Shown here: positions 33,339-46,574 of the stretch, in pieces | Position numbering within the stretch: the stretch's first letter is position 1 | Layout of the letters: every line of letters starts with the position of its first letter | Assembly: GCA_037501455.1 (NCBI GenBank) | Contig: CM074861.1 | Span: 97,503,001-97,567,000 of the forward strand | Origin: Lantana camara | Lineage: Eukaryota; Streptophyta; Magnoliopsida; Lamiales; Verbenaceae | Reading direction: 5' to 3' | DNA length: 64,000 nt | Position numbers and translations under genes: made by a program | The notes under the pieces: generated by a model | Told to the model about the DNA's origin: nothing | Seen by the model: the letters and a program-made list of their open reading frames with translations, nothing else | Database searches by the model: none

Positions 33339-34149
33339 TGATGGGGTCAGTTTACGATCGTCCCACACTAAGACACGTGGCATCACCAAAGATGATGACA
33401 TCTGTCTCCCCAAGGCTGCACCATCAGCTCACGAGCGCCAAAGCGCAACGAGCGCAATCCTTCTTCAGGAGTTAAGCCCAACGAGCGCTATCACTCCCAC
33501 GAGCGTCCTACATACCAAACGATTGGTACGCCCACATGCCATGGGAGCCCTCTTCGAGCGTCACACTCCCTCAGAGTGGCCTCTCCTTTGGCTCGTCACC
33601 TCAACTGAAGCCTTCATTCCCCTCAGCGGATATCTTGGCTTCCAGTACTCCAGGTTGTCACGAGTGCGCTCTCAAGCCCTCGTCACCAACCGCCCAAATG
33701 GCTCTCTGACACAACGTACATGCCCGCGCACCTGCCACTGTTGCCAGCACTAACTTTTGGCCGCTTTTGCAGAAGATTCCTCCTAGGTTTCTCTCTCACA
33801 GCGCCACGTGTTAGGGCAACATTCGGCCAGGACCACTTGAGGCAAATGACCAAAGGGCCCTTGACCCTCAACTATAAATAGCTAAAGTCATCTTCTACAC
33901 AAGTAAGCTTTCTTCATCACTGCAACTGTGACTGAACTTACCTTTCTTCATACACTGAACTGACTTGAGCGTCGGAGAGCCAAACTGGGTATCACCCCCA
34001 GTTCCCCCAGCTTGGCCTTCTGACTTTCCTTGTGCTTGTCCCAACAGGTTGAACCCCTTTCTCATTTCCGGTGAAGCTCCGGTGGTTTCCTCCACAAAAA
34101 CAAATAGTAAAGTGATCGGATTCGGATCCACCCATTTCTGAACCCATCA
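33339..34149 (+). repeat. element 2 3' LTR
   Basis: About 3 substitutions from the 5' LTR over 811 bp; same length. Confidence 0.96.
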
Positions 34150-34154
34150 CAATC

Positions 34155-35719
34155 ATAATTTTTAGTTTTAATTAAAATTTTCAAAAAAAACACAAAATTC
34201 TATTCAGTCAAAATTAATTCAATTAGGGTCAAACACACCCTTCCTATATATTATAGTACTAGCGTATGCCCCATGCTATGCACGGTAATAATATATAGTA
34301 TCTAATTTATAATATTAGCTATAAATATATAAATGTATTAGTTCACTACACAAAATTTAATAACAAAGATAAAAATATATAATTCTAGTCGATTAATTAT
34401 TACACATATAAATCAAATATACAAAATAATACAAAAATGACTAACACAAACATAATGTAGTCAATGTTCAAGTAAATTATTTAGATCGAAGAAACAGTAA
34501 ATATAATAAAATCCGTAGTAAGCCATAAATTAATCAATGAAACAATTGAAATGCAATTGTAATGAAATTATAAATACCGAATATGATAATAAATATTTTG
34601 AGACAAAAAATAAAGATCACATGGGTAATATGCTAATAATAATAAATACATAGATATAAATACATAATTATCATTGAACAAATCAATGTATAAAACTACC
34701 TTTTCACAATCGGTACTTGAACAAAATTTCAAAAGAAAATATTTCCCTATTAAAGATATGGAGAAAAAAATTATAGTTTCAAAAATATATATAAATAATG
34801 CATATTTTATCATTCAACGAAAATATGTATAAAATTACATTTTCTGACGTTAGGTGCTTGAGCATAAGATCCAATAAGGTATTTCTCTATCAAAAAATGG
34901 AAAAAAAACTATAATACTAAAGATATATATATATAAATTATCATTAATCTAAGATATGTATAAAATTATCTTCTCATTGTCGGAACTTGAACAAAACCTC
35001 AAAACAGAGGTAAAAAATTAAAATTTAGTATACAAATAAATACCATAAATTGAAATAAAAATACATCGTGGATATGGAAGGAAAAAATCTTACCTTTTGG
35101 TTCATAAAAGACCTTCTTACAATTGGTTCTTGAACAAAAGTTGAAAATGAAGTATTTCTTTATTAGAAGATGAAGAAAAAAATTATGATATACATATTTT
35201 ATTTATGAAATTACCTTCTGATTTTAGGTGTTTGAGCATCGCTAATATTGATATAAGAGCATCGATATAAATTATAAACTAAAAAATAAGAAGAAGAACC
35301 TAGAGACTATTAATGAAAAATATAAAAAACATTTTATATAAAGATTAAAGAAATTGTAATTAATGAAAAATCGCTTATTATTATCACACATTAAAATGAT
35401 ACCAAATAATTATACAATCAGAGAACAAATATTCTATGTGTGAATATAATTGGAGTCTTACCATTACTGATGTCGTTGTATCTTGAAAGTTAAAAAAATC
35501 TGTAAATTAATAAGTAGAAACAAATTGTTGGGATATGAATATTGTTCAAACTTTTAAATAAGATATATGAGAAGAAAATGGTGAAATTTTTTAGTTTAAA
35601 AAAAAAATTTAAGTATAAAATCTCTAACACAAATATTCAAATTATTTTCAAACTATGGTGCAACCATGATCGATGCAAATAATAATGCTAACCAAAAAAA
35701 TAAAAAATAATGCAAATAC
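34155..35719. other. AT-rich intergenic DNA with a Helitron-type 3' end
   Basis: No gene. On minus, CCGTGC-ATA-GCATGG forms a hairpin followed by CTAG at 34259-34262 and T, the form of a Helitron 3' terminus. No matching 5' end was found. Short phrases such as ATTACCTTCTNATT and TTGAACAAAA recur about every 100-200 bp. Confidence 0.5.
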
Positions 35720-37642
35720 TGTTGGAAAACACGAATCAGAAAGCAGCAGAAATTTAAAAAATTTTCCAACAAAAGGACCTTGGACTCGCAATCGTGTATT
35801 CAAATTCGTAGAGATAAGAAACTTACTTTTCTTTTATTCTTTCTTGAAGCGTTTCAAGCCACCCAAGAACACTCTTCTCGTGGCTTGATCCCCTCTCCTT
35901 GGTAAAGCTCGAATCTTCAAACTTCTAACTTGAAGCTCTCTAGAGATAGTCCACCATCTTGACTACAATCTAACAAGTAAGGATGCTAGTTCTCTAGTTA
36001 GTGTTTAGGCTTAACCTAGGGTTTCGTTTATCTTGGAGAAAGGATGGTGTTCAACACATGAACCAAAAGAATTGCCAATTAGCTCTAAGGGGAGCTCGAG
36101 CTCCCCTATTTATAATAAGGGAGTGGCCGAAAATCCCTAGTCCTTATGGGCTAAGGATTTTGGTCCCTCTCTCCTATTACTTGATCATCAAGTAATTTTG
36201 ACTTTGACTTTGAATTCAAATTCAAATCAACTTTCAAGAGAGCTAAAAATATCCAAACTATTTTTGGATAATTTTATACTTTATTTATTTAAGATAAATA
36301 ACTTATTTTATCTAATTAATTAATTCATAATTAATTAACTAGATTATTTTCTCCAAAATTAGACTTTCTTTTTAATTCAAAATTAAACCAAAGTCTATTA
36401 AATAATTAACACATTTAATTATTTAATATATATATATACAATATATATATTTACACGTGTCACTCACGTGACCCACACGTGTGGTTTCACACGTGTGAAA
36501 CCCTCTTGGCCCGATTAACTCGTTTAATCATTTTAAAGCCTCAACTCATGTAACCAAGTTGTTGTGTGTGACCCTCTAGGTTCTCAATTCAATTAGCAGT
36601 GACCCTAATTAATTAATTCACTAATTAATTAATCAGTCCACAGATTAAACGACCATAGTCTAGCAACAGGTGTTTAACCCCTAGCTGAATTGGAATGTTC
36701 GGATTCGACAGAACCTTTAAGTCATTGATTCATGTGAGATACAATCCTCCTACTTACTATCTCTCAACCAAGATCTAGGGTAAGGGAATAATTAGAACCC
36801 TAATAATCTGGTCTTAAAGCTAAGTGCATTTCATATCCATTTGATCTCAATCCAAGAAACCCTTTTCTTGATGTCTTGATCTACTGCCTTGGCCAAGGAC
36901 TCCATATGGCATATGAATGACTTACACAATAAGAGATCACCTTGCATATGCAAGTGTAGGTCCTTTCTTGATTCTCATTCACTTTCATGAGTCACTTGTG
37001 CAGCCCCAGCATAAGCCTTGAATCAGTTGTCTAAGGCAACACCCTTTAAAGCTTATACCTAAGACTACAGAGTTAACTCATAAAGTGACAAGGAACCTCA
37101 AGTCTAAGGATCAATTAATCACATCAATGACTCGTGAGATATTTCCTAATCTGGAAGTTTCCATTTCCTAAAATAGAAACTTCCTTTCCCATTTAGGAAT
37201 GTTCTCACACGGGGCACATCAGTGAACTTACTTATTAAAGTAAGCACCCTCATGTATCACGCACGTATCAACTATACACTTTGCACCTCCATGAAACAAG
37301 GTGATCCTTCTTAAGGGCGTGATCCCACAAGCAAGCCTTAGAGGAGTCAGGTTGACACTCCTACTGTCTGTAGGACTCATCGGCTTGGAGTATTTTACTA
37401 ATCGTGACTTATGTGATATAGGGCTCGTTTCATGAACCATTTCACCTAAATGGTTGAGTCCTAAAGTCATCAGGATTAGGGGAGTTCTCATACATGCACA
37501 GCTAAAGTAAACGCATACCAAACAAGAGCATATAAAGAAGTGTTGCCTAAATTTGTTATTTCATTCAAAGATTGTCTGTGATACCAGGAAAGTCACAAAA
37601 CGGATTATGACTAATCGGCTTTCTAGGGCACTATTCCTAACA
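35720..37642 (-). mobile_element. second copy of the 1.9-kb LTR, chimeric
   Basis: Same family and ends as 10595-12513. The right flank is GTTTG followed by pol, exactly as in element 1. The left flank is AATAC and AT-rich DNA, not pol, so the target duplication does not match. From 35720 to about 36544 it differs from the element 1 copy at about 8% of sites plus indels; from there to its right end I count only about 7-8 differences in 1.1 kb. It looks like a join of two LTRs of different origin. Confidence 0.85.
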
Positions 37643-40600
37643 GTTTGCTCGTACCTGAATGACTTTGAAGGGGCCTTCCCAATTGGGGTCCAACTTACCC
37701 ACATGTTTGGAGACTTCAACTTTTTTGAGGACCAAGTCCCCTAGCTGGAAAGTCCTCTCTTTAACACGTTTTTTGTACTGGCGGGCTACAGTCGCTTTGT
37801 ATTTGTGGATACGTGGCCAAGCAGTATTCCTCCTTTCGTCCAACAACTCTAATTCGAACGTTCGATTGGCCTCGTTGACAGCAGGCTCGAAATAGGCAAC
37901 GCGTGCGGATTCTTGAGCAATTTTCGCAGGTATCATAGCCTCGGAGCCATAAACGAGGAAGTAAGGAGTTTCCCCTGTTGCCGCTCGTGGGGTCGTACGG
38001 TACGCCCACAGGGCTCCTTGAAGTTCTTCAGCCTATTCTCCCTTCTTACTCTCGAGCATCGTCTTCAGATGCTGGAGTATGGTTCGATTGGTCACTTCCG
38101 CTTGACCATTGGCTTGAGGGTGGCCCACGGAAGTGAATCGCTGTTCAACCCCTAGCTCATAGCACCAATCCCGCATGTCGGCAGCGATAAACTGGGAGCC
38201 ATTGTCTGAGATGAGCACCCTCGGGACACCATATCTGCATATGATGTTTTTCCAAATGAAATCTCTCACAACCTTGAAAGTTATCTTGGCGACCGCTTCG
38301 GCTTCAGCCCACTTAGTGAAATAATCCACGGCAAGTATTACAAATTTCTTTTGCCCGACCGCCATTGGGAGGGGCCCCACAATATCGATGCCCCACTGAT
38401 TAAAAGGCCATGAAACATCGATGGGAATCATTTGAGCCGCTGGCAACTGGGGGGTGTTAGAATGAAACTGGCATTTAGGGCATTTCTTGGAGTAGCTAAT
38501 GGCATCCTGCAGCACCGAGGGCCAGTAAAACCCATTCCTTAAGACTTTCTTTGCCAAGATCCGACCGCCTGAGTGGTTCCCGCAACTTCCATTGTGCACA
38601 TGTTCTAGAACTTCCTTGGCCTGCGAGGGTCTCAAGCATCTCAGCGGTGGGCCTTGGAAGGATCGCTTGAATAGTCGACCCTCGGCATCCAATGAGAAGC
38701 GAGGGGCTTTACTTCTGATTTTCCGAGCCTCAAATTTGTCGCTTGGGCTGGTTCCATCCTGGAGAAATCTGATGATCTCATCGAGCCAACAAGGTTCGGA
38801 AGGATCAATCATATGCACCTGCTTCAAAGGTTCCCCTCCACTTATCAACGGTTCCTCTGTCCTAAGAAATGTAATAGCACGCTCGCTAAAACCATCCAGG
38901 GCGGATGCGAACTTTGACAGAGCGTCGGCCCGTTCGTTTTCTGCCCTCGGGATTTGCAAAAGGTGGAATTCTCTGAACTTGGCTATTATCTCCCTAGCGC
39001 TCGCCAGATACTGCACCATGGTGGCTTCTCGGGCCTCATAGGAACCATCAATTTGGCTCGCGATCAACTGCGAACCAACATACGCAGTGACCCGAGTGGC
39101 GCCATTTTGGAGTGCAATCCTGAGCCCCTGGATGAGGGCCTCATACTCAGCTTCGTTGTTGGTGACTTGGAACGCCAGCTTAATGGCGTAGTCAACTTCA
39201 GCTCCGAGAGGGTCTCTGAGGGTCACCCCGGCTCCTCCCCCCTGTGAGGTCGAGGAGCCATCTGTGTGCAGAAGTCATATACCATCCTCTGCCGAGGGCC
39301 CTGTATCTAAGTTAAAACGCTCCACCAAAAGGTCGGCCACGGCCTGAGCTTGTATCGCTGTGCGAGACTCAAAGGTGATGTCGAATTGACTAAGTTCAAT
39401 TGACCATTTAATTAATCTCCCTGAGACGTCCGGCTTTGCAAGCACTTGTTTGAGGGGCTGATCAGTGAGCACCACGATGGAATGCGCTTGAAAATAGGGT
39501 CTTAACCTCCGAGAGGCATTCACGAGCGCAAAAGCAAATTTCTCTATCTCCATGTATCTTTTCTCCGCTCCCTGTAGAGTCTTGCTCAAGTAATACACCG
39601 GCATATGCTTACGCTCGTGAATTGCCACGAGGACAGCGCTCGTGGCTTCCAAGGAAACTGATAGATAGACAAACAAGTTCTCCCCTGGTTTGGGTTTGGT
39701 CAGCAAAGGCGCGCTCGAAAGGTACTGTTTCATGTCCTGCAGAGCCTTTTCGCAGTCCTCGCTCCAGGTAAAGTGGCGAGCATTACGCAGAATTTTAAAG
39801 AAGGGTAGGTTCCTATCCGCTGAGCGAGAGATGAACCGATTCAATGAAATGATCTTACCCACAAGCACCTGGACCTCTCTCAGATTGCGAGGGGAGGGTA
39901 TGTCCAGGATTGCTTTAATCTTCTCTGGGTTTGCCTCTATGCCCCGTTGGCTGACCATATATCCCAAAAATTTGCCACCCCGTACGCTAAATGTACATTT
40001 GGAAGGGTTCAGTTTCATACCATAACGCCGCAGGATATTGAACGCTCGTTTGAGGTCTCCTAGATGAGAATACTGGCGTTCGCTTTTGACGATCATGTCA
40101 TCCACATATACTTCCATGGACTTTCTGATCTCACACTCGAACATTCTGTTGACGAGGCGTTGATATGTCGCTCCTGCATTTTTGAGCCCAAAGGGCATGA
40201 CCTTGAAGCAATAGACACCCATATGGACTACGAACGCAGTTTTGGGACGATCCTTAAGAGCCATAAATATCTGACAATATCCTTGGAAAGCATCCATCAT
40301 GCTCATAAGTTCACACCCAGCGGTCGAATCTACCAACTGATCGATTCTAGGCAGAGGGTACGGATCTTTGGGACATGCCTTGTTGAGGTCGGTGAAGTCA
40401 TTGCACATACGCCACTTGTTGGCGCTCTTCGGAACGAGCATCACATTGCAAATCCATTCGGGATATAGAATTTCTTCTATGTACTGAGCGTCAAGCAGTT
40501 TATTGACTTCTTCTTCTATGACCTGCTTTCGGAATCCATGGACATCTCTCTTTTTCTGCTTTGTAGGTTTGAAGGCCGGATCCACGTTCAGCCGGTGGAC

Positions 40601-43600
40601 AATAACGCTCGGATTTATGCCGGTGAGGTCGGAAGCCTTCCAAGCAAAGACATCAATATTTTCTCGCAAGAATTCGATCATCATAATCTGAGAGGGACCG
40701 TCGAGGCTGGAACCTATTTGCGTGCTCTTATCTGGATTCCCAGGCTCCAATTCGATGGTCAGGAAGCCCTCCGTAGGTTCCACTCGCACTTCAGGCCTTG
40801 GCTGCTCGAGCGCCCGTTTCTTACCTGTGACTCTTTCACTGGTATCTCCCGAGGGTATATGACCCTCGCCTTCCGAGGAGGAAGCCCCAACCTCTCCGAG
40901 GGGCGAGTTCCCAGCATCTCCGGGTCTGTCCGTGGCCTTCTTCTTGTTCTTCTTTTTATAGAGCTTGGCCCTCTTGCGCTCGGGGCCATCCTCATCTAGT
41001 TTGGGGAAGTCAACCGATTTTTTGGTGGAGCCAACCTGGGTAGGTTGTTTGGGCTTGTGGCTTCGAAGGGAGAGTATGTAGCATTCCCATGCTTCCTTAA
41101 CATTGCACAGTACCTCTCCGGTACCCTCGGGGGTGGGAAATTTGACTTTCTGATGATAGGTGGATATGACTGCTTTGAAGTCAACGAGGGCGGGGCGCCC
41201 AATGATGATGTTGTAAGGTAGGTTCACTTCGACTACCACGTAGAGAACATTTAAAGTTTTTCGCTGTGGGGCCCGACCAAAGGAGGTGGCCAAGCGAATT
41301 TGTCCGCGAGGGACGATCTCGGAACCCCCAAAGCCGACGAGGGCTGTTCTGAGGGGTTCGAGCGGGATGTTTGTGATGTTCATTTTCTAGAACGTGGAGT
41401 AAGGAAAAACATTTACGGATCTTCCACTATCAATCAAGACCCTCTTTACAACATGATTGTGAACGTCTAAGCTAACCACCATGGGGCAGTCAGAGGTTTC
41501 ACCGACCCCATGGGGTGTTACAATGTGCTCTAAGTCTTTCTCTGTAAAACCTACGCTCTCATCCTTCTCCGAGCGTGATGACTTATCAATAGAGAGCACT
41601 GGGCGGGGCTGAGAAGATCTTTGGTCATAACTCCGAATATAGCGGCGTCGGGAAGCGTTAGAGTCACCCCCCGAGGGTCCGCCAGCAATCATGTGAATAA
41701 CCGCGAAGGGCTGGTTTTCCACGTCCGAGGCTTTCCCTTTTCCACGGTCACTGGGCTCAGTGTGACGGTGACGCGGGCTCCGAGAGCGCGAACGGCTTCT
41801 CCCTCCTGCGTGCGCTCGCTCCGCGCAGTGTTCGTCGTACCTCTCCAACACCTTCACGAACTCCTTGAGGTGCCCCCCGGCGATCAGCCTCTGAATCTCC
41901 CTTTCTAGTTGATGACATTCACTGGTGTCATGCCCTTTCTGCTTGTGGAAAGCGCAATACTTCCCCGAACGCTTCTGAGTCTCCGTCTCTCTCAACTTTG
42001 GCGGCCTCTTGAACAACTTTTTATCCGCCATGGCATATACTTCGGCTATAGGGCGGTTGAGAGGGATGCGCTCGAACTTTCGAGGGGGAGAGGCGTTCCT
42101 CCGAGCGGGAAGGGGGCTTCGACGACGGCCCCTGGTTGAATCTCCTCTGTCCTCGGGGGCTTTGCTGGGGCGAGGGGCGTTCGCTATTTTCTGATCCCTC
42201 GCGAGATACATATCTTCGAGGGTGAAAAACTAGTCCGTTATGTCTCTTATCTCCATCAATGAGCGGGGCTTTTTCTTGGCCACTTCTTCTACAAATTCCT
42301 TGCTGACATAATGCTTCATGTTAATGGCTCCAAAGAGAACGTGCCTCAAGAAATCCATCGAGGGCTTTTCCACCAGCTGGATTTCTTTGTTGAACCTTCA
42401 CATGAATGACCTGAGGGTCTCGTTCGGCCCCTGGACCAAGCTGTAGAGAGCCGTCGCTGCGGGGGCTGGAGCCTTCAAAGAGTTGAAGTGACTGATGAAT
42501 GCGTCAGTTAGGTCATGGTATCCTCGGATTGAGCGCGGAGGAAGCTTTTTGTACCAATCCTAGGCCATTCCCACGAGGGAGGTTACAAACACCTTGGCCC
42601 AGTAGTTGAGGGGGTGATCATATAGATGCATCAAGTGCACAAAATGATCCAGATGCTCGGCTGGATCTGTGGTTCCGTCGTACCTGATGACGGACATGGG
42701 GATTTTGCCTTTTCCCGCACGAGTCATTAACACCTCCTCGATGAGGGGGGAATCGCCCGTCGCGATCCGGTAATCCCTGTCCTCCGGGTCTTCTGGGCTG
42801 GCTTCCCTTCGTCGGCGAGAGATGGGGCTACGTGGTCTGCGAGCGTCTCTGGCCCTGGACCTCTCGCCCCCATCACGGGAGACGTGAGACCGTGCTCGAG
42901 AGAGCTACTCCACCACGTTCTGGAGCCCCCTAATCTGGTCCTGCACTGCTGCAAGCTGAGGGTCACCAATATTTCTGCGGTTTACCCTTTCCGTGGCCCT
43001 CGATTAAACCTCGTCGTTATCTCCGGCCCCCTCGTTCCGAGGAGCCCTTTCATCTCTTACTGGTGGTGGATCTTGCTGGACCCTCGGTGGGGCCTCATTT
43101 TCTTGATTCGGCGGTGGAGGAGGTTGCTGGGCCCTCAACGCGTTTTGGGCCATCGTCAAGGGGTGCGCGGGGAGTCCTCCCAGAGGTGGGGCCATCCGAG
43201 CGCCAGCGTGCGAAGGGAAATACGCCGCAGTGAAATGCTCCCAAGCATTCTGGACTGCCTGGCCCTCACACTGCGCATACAGCGCCTGAAGCTGCTGGGT
43301 GGTGATTTGGGGCATTTCCACCCCTTGTATCTCTCTCGGCAATGACATGGGGAGATTTAGAGTCCCCATTTGATACGGTTGGATCATTGGCATCATCCCG
43401 GGCATCATTCCGGGTTATACAAAAGGGTATCCCGGTGGAGGCATGGCCATGGGATACGTACCTGAGTAAGGGAAGGAAGCGTTGGCGGTGTGAGTTGTAG
43501 GCGGAACAGCGGAACTGGGTCCTCCCATGGCGTTCCCTCCTGGCGGGAGAGTTGCAGCCGCCGTAACTGGATTCTCGCCTCCATTCCCCGCAGCTGGTGG

Positions 43601-43702
43601 GTTCACGCCTCCGGCGGGAATATTGCTCTCCGCGTTCTCCTCATTGACTGGAGGAGGAGCGTTTTTGTTTCCCACGGCCCCTGATCTTGTTGCAGTTACC
43701 AT
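37643..43702 (-). pseudogene. element 3 gag-pol, one frame with nine in-frame stops
   Basis: Same domain order as element 2; RT has YVDD (40097-40108). From ATG 43702 to 37643 the frame is never shifted, but stops occur at 43415 (TAA, codon 96), 43004, 42905, 42560, 42398, 42230, 41387, 39275 and 38033 (lowest coordinate of each). By comparison with elements 1 and 2, five replace Gln codons (43415 by inference) and two replace Trp (39275, 38033), all fitting C-to-T change on one or other strand. The remaining two replace Gly (42398) and Ser (42230). Integrase reads to the LTR junction. Confidence 0.92.
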
Positions 43703-43772
43703 TTTCAGAGTTTAAGAGGTGTTTTATCTCGACTAGCCTTCAGAGGAAGAATCAGGTTGTGGTGGTGATGGA

Positions 43773-43791
43773 TTTCCCACAGACGGAGCCA
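43773..43791 (-). other. element 3 primer binding site
   Basis: Minus TGGCTCCGTCTGTGGGAAA, one base different from element 2, four bases inside the LTR. Confidence 0.75.
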
Positions 43792-43795
43792 AAAA

Positions 43796-44643
43796 TGATG
43801 GTGCTGGAAATCAGGTTTCCAAAAATGCAACAACACTTTAGTATTTGTATGGAAAGGGAAAGACCATCACAGGCGTGAGGGCCTCAGGATCTGGGTTTCC
43901 TCTTAAGCGTGGGTTCTTCCAGCTAGGATAACACCAAAGATGCAAGTTGCAGGGATGATGTTATTGTGGTGAGAATGGTGAGAAGCTTGAGAAGATCAGT
44001 CGAAATGCCCAGAATAATGTATGCAATTTGTATGCAGATGATGACTTGGGGGAGAATGCATGGGTTCTCCCCTATTTATATGTTAGGGGTGGGGGTAAAT
44101 GGGTAAATTGACCATGTGGTCCCAAACCTGTGTTGCCCTAACACGTGGCAGCCTTTGAGGGTGTGAGAATGACATTTCTGAAAAGGAGACGGCGTGTCAG
44201 GTGCACGGTGCGCAGTACCTTTGTGTCAGAGGTTGTTGACGAGGGTCGCATGATTGGAGGGTCCCGGATCCGTCTTATGAGGGTTCAGGTCCACCACGGC
44301 GGTGGGGGATGACCCGCGAGCGATTAGTGACGCTCGAAGAGTGCTCGGATGGGTTCCTCATGGTTTATGAGCTTTGAGCGCCAAAACTCGAGCGACAAGA
44401 ATATGGCCCTCGTGTGGATGATTCCTTGAGAAATGTAACCCCGAGGGCCGATACGGGAGAGCCGGGCCTGCCTGCTCGTCCTCGCCGCTTAACTGGTTGT
44501 CCGAGGCTCAGGGGCCCATATTAGTTGGCAAGTGAGTGGGCTGGGTTGGTCCACGAGCCCGTCAATACGAGGGAGTAATCTCAGCGTTAGCAGATGGTGA
44601 CAGGTGGACGGTCCTGATAAGAGCGCATTTTTGGGCCTCATCA
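43796..44643 (-). repeat. element 3 5' LTR, 848 bp
   Basis: TG...CA ends (TGATGGTGCTGG ... GGCCTCATCA). Clearly related to the element 1 LTR near both ends and around the TATA box (plus TATTTATA), but strongly diverged in between. Confidence 0.9.
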
Positions 44644-45084
44644 TAATTTATATCTCATAAAATAATTAATAATGAATTTATATCAAATAAGAAAAGATTT
44701 ATTTTGGAACTACCAATAATAATCTTTTTAAATATTAAAAATAATTCTAAGAATTACACATTATAAAAAAAAAGTTATAAAAAAAAGTACACATAAAAAA
44801 GTACATTATGAATTTTATCAAAGATAATTATTTTTTTTAATTACTATTTATTTTTATGATAAAATAATATACAAAATACAAATAAGCCAATTATATTTTT
44901 TTCTATTTATTGAAAATCTAAAACACAAAATATCATTTAGTCAAATTTGCCAAATATAATTATTTTCCTTAGTTATTACTTACTTTCATAATAAAATAAA
45001 AATCAACCAATCATATTTTTTTATTTGGTTAAAAATCTCAAAAAAACCACAAAATTCCACATCATCAAAATGCATAAAAAGTCA
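44644..45084. other. AT-rich intergenic DNA
   Basis: No gene. It holds two diverged copies of a unit of about 110 bp containing CAAT(T/C)ATATTTTTTT and AAAATCT. Confidence 0.6.
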
Positions 45085-45094
45085 AATAGTCAAA

Positions 45095-46076
45095 TGGGGA
45101 AATTTTCATCCAGCTACCCTGTGTAATACGAAAAGATCAAAAAAAACCCCGACAAAAAAAAAGTACTTTAAAAAACCTTATCTTTTTCAGAATATGCACG
45201 AAAAACCCTGAAACTAGAATGTGTGTTTCACACGCGTTGACTGCGAGTAAGATTGAGAATTTTTCCACTTTTTCGATTAAAATGACTATTTTACCCCTCC
45301 ATTATATAAATAAATAATATAATATATATATAAATATAATATATATATATAAACTGAGCTGCCGGTGGCTGCCGGAAACCGCCGCCGGACCTCCATTGAA
45401 GGTCGCCGGAAAAATCTCCAAAAATCACCCCCGTATATACTCGTCGTGCTTGTTTCATATGTCTGATCGTTTTCTGAAAATTCCAAACCGTTTGTCCCAA
45501 TTTCAAATCCAAAAACATGAAATCCAAAGTTTGAAATCGCAATTGCCCTCAAACCGTTTAACGAAATTCAAATCCGTAAATTGCATTAGCTTACCCATGC
45601 TGAGAAATTTGAAATGCATACGTTGTTCGCCGGAAAATTTCACCGAAAATCGATCACCGTCGTGAACAGTCGTACGCCTCCGTTGCTCCGTCGTCGCCGT
45701 CGTTCGGGTCGGTTTCAGGTGACGGGAGTGTCACCAATAGACTCGCCTCGTCGAATTTAGTCGAAAGCCAATGATTCCGTCGTCGGAGGATGGCCGAAAC
45801 GGCCATCCAGTCGCTGCCAGCATTCACGCCGCCGGCGCTGTTGCTTCACTCCGCCGTACGCGATGGCGGAGGCGGCGACGAAGATAGCAGGAGAGACGGC
45901 AAGATCCCGTCGATGGCAAAGGCGTCGGCAGTTGGAGCCTGAAGATGATGAAGATTGAAGACGGCCTGGAGATGATGAAGATGGAGGACGATATATATAC
46001 ACACATATATTTGTATTATGTATTCTCTTTTGTGATATATATATACATACATGTATATGTATTATGTATTATGTAT

Positions 46077-46120
<44 letters not shown>

Positions 46121-46574
46121 CTAATATTTATTGTGTATGTATATATATATATATGTAATTATTAATTTGTATTTGTAAATAATATATCTAAATAATATAT
46201 ATACATTATACATATGTATTATGTATAAAAATATATATATGCATAAATTGAGAAATATATATATATATAATTATTAATATGTATAAATAATATTATTAAT
46301 ATATAATACTAATTATATATACATATACACATATATAAATAATAAGTTATTAATATATATATTATTAAACTTATTTAATAATTTTTAATAGCATTATATG
46401 TCTGAAATAGTGTATAAGGGTATAATAGGAATTTTACTCTTTTTTGTTGACTATTTGGAATGAGGGGGCGGTGAGTTTATTTTAAAAAACAGAGGGTTTT
46501 TTAAAGTAGTTTTTTTTTGTCAGGGTTTTTTATGATCATTTCGGATAACACAGGGTTTTTGGGGTTGTTGGCTC
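45095..46574. mobile_element. Mutator-like element, 1480 bp, with GC-rich interior (Pack-MULE candidate)
   Basis: TIRs of about 90 bp: the left arm ACCCTGTGTAATACGAAAAG...CCCGACAAAAAAAAAGTACTTTAAAAAACC is repeated inverted at 46470-46560 with about 85-90% identity. TAGTCAAATG flanks both sides (45085-45094 and 46575-46584); 9-10 bp fits Mutator-like elements. Between them, 45355-45980 is GC-rich and full of CCGCCG/GCCGGA phrases, unlike the surrounding AT-rich DNA, and could be captured host sequence. No transposase or recognisable protein was found. Confidence 0.75.
46081..46116. repeat. (TA)n microsatellite in the Mutator-like element
   Basis: Uninterrupted TA run after repeated GTATTAT units. 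Confidence 0.95.

Larger units (their letters stand above)
21652..34149 (+). mobile_element. element 2: young Tat-lineage Ty3/Gypsy LTR retrotransposon, 12.5 kb
   Basis: 811-bp LTRs at 21652-22462 and 33339-34149 with TG...CA ends and TSD CAATC (21647-21651 and 34150-34154). I counted about 3 differences between the LTRs (about 0.4%), roughly 0.1-0.2 million years at 1.3e-8 per site per year. Internal order: PBS, intact gag-pol on plus, spacer with tandem hairpins, antisense spliced gene on minus, PPT. The intact polyprotein, PBS, PPT and TATA boxes make it a candidate for recent or current mobility. Confidence 0.97.
37643..44643 (-). mobile_element. element 3: truncated Tat-lineage Ty3/Gypsy element (right half)
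   Basis: Keeps the 5' LTR (right), PBS and gag-pol up to the integrase C-terminal part. The last 28 or so pol codons, the antisense gene and the 3' LTR are missing, replaced at 37642 by the 1.9-kb LTR. Closest to element 1 in sequence (about 88-92% in most of pol by eye). With one LTR, no TSD can be checked. Confidence 0.93.
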
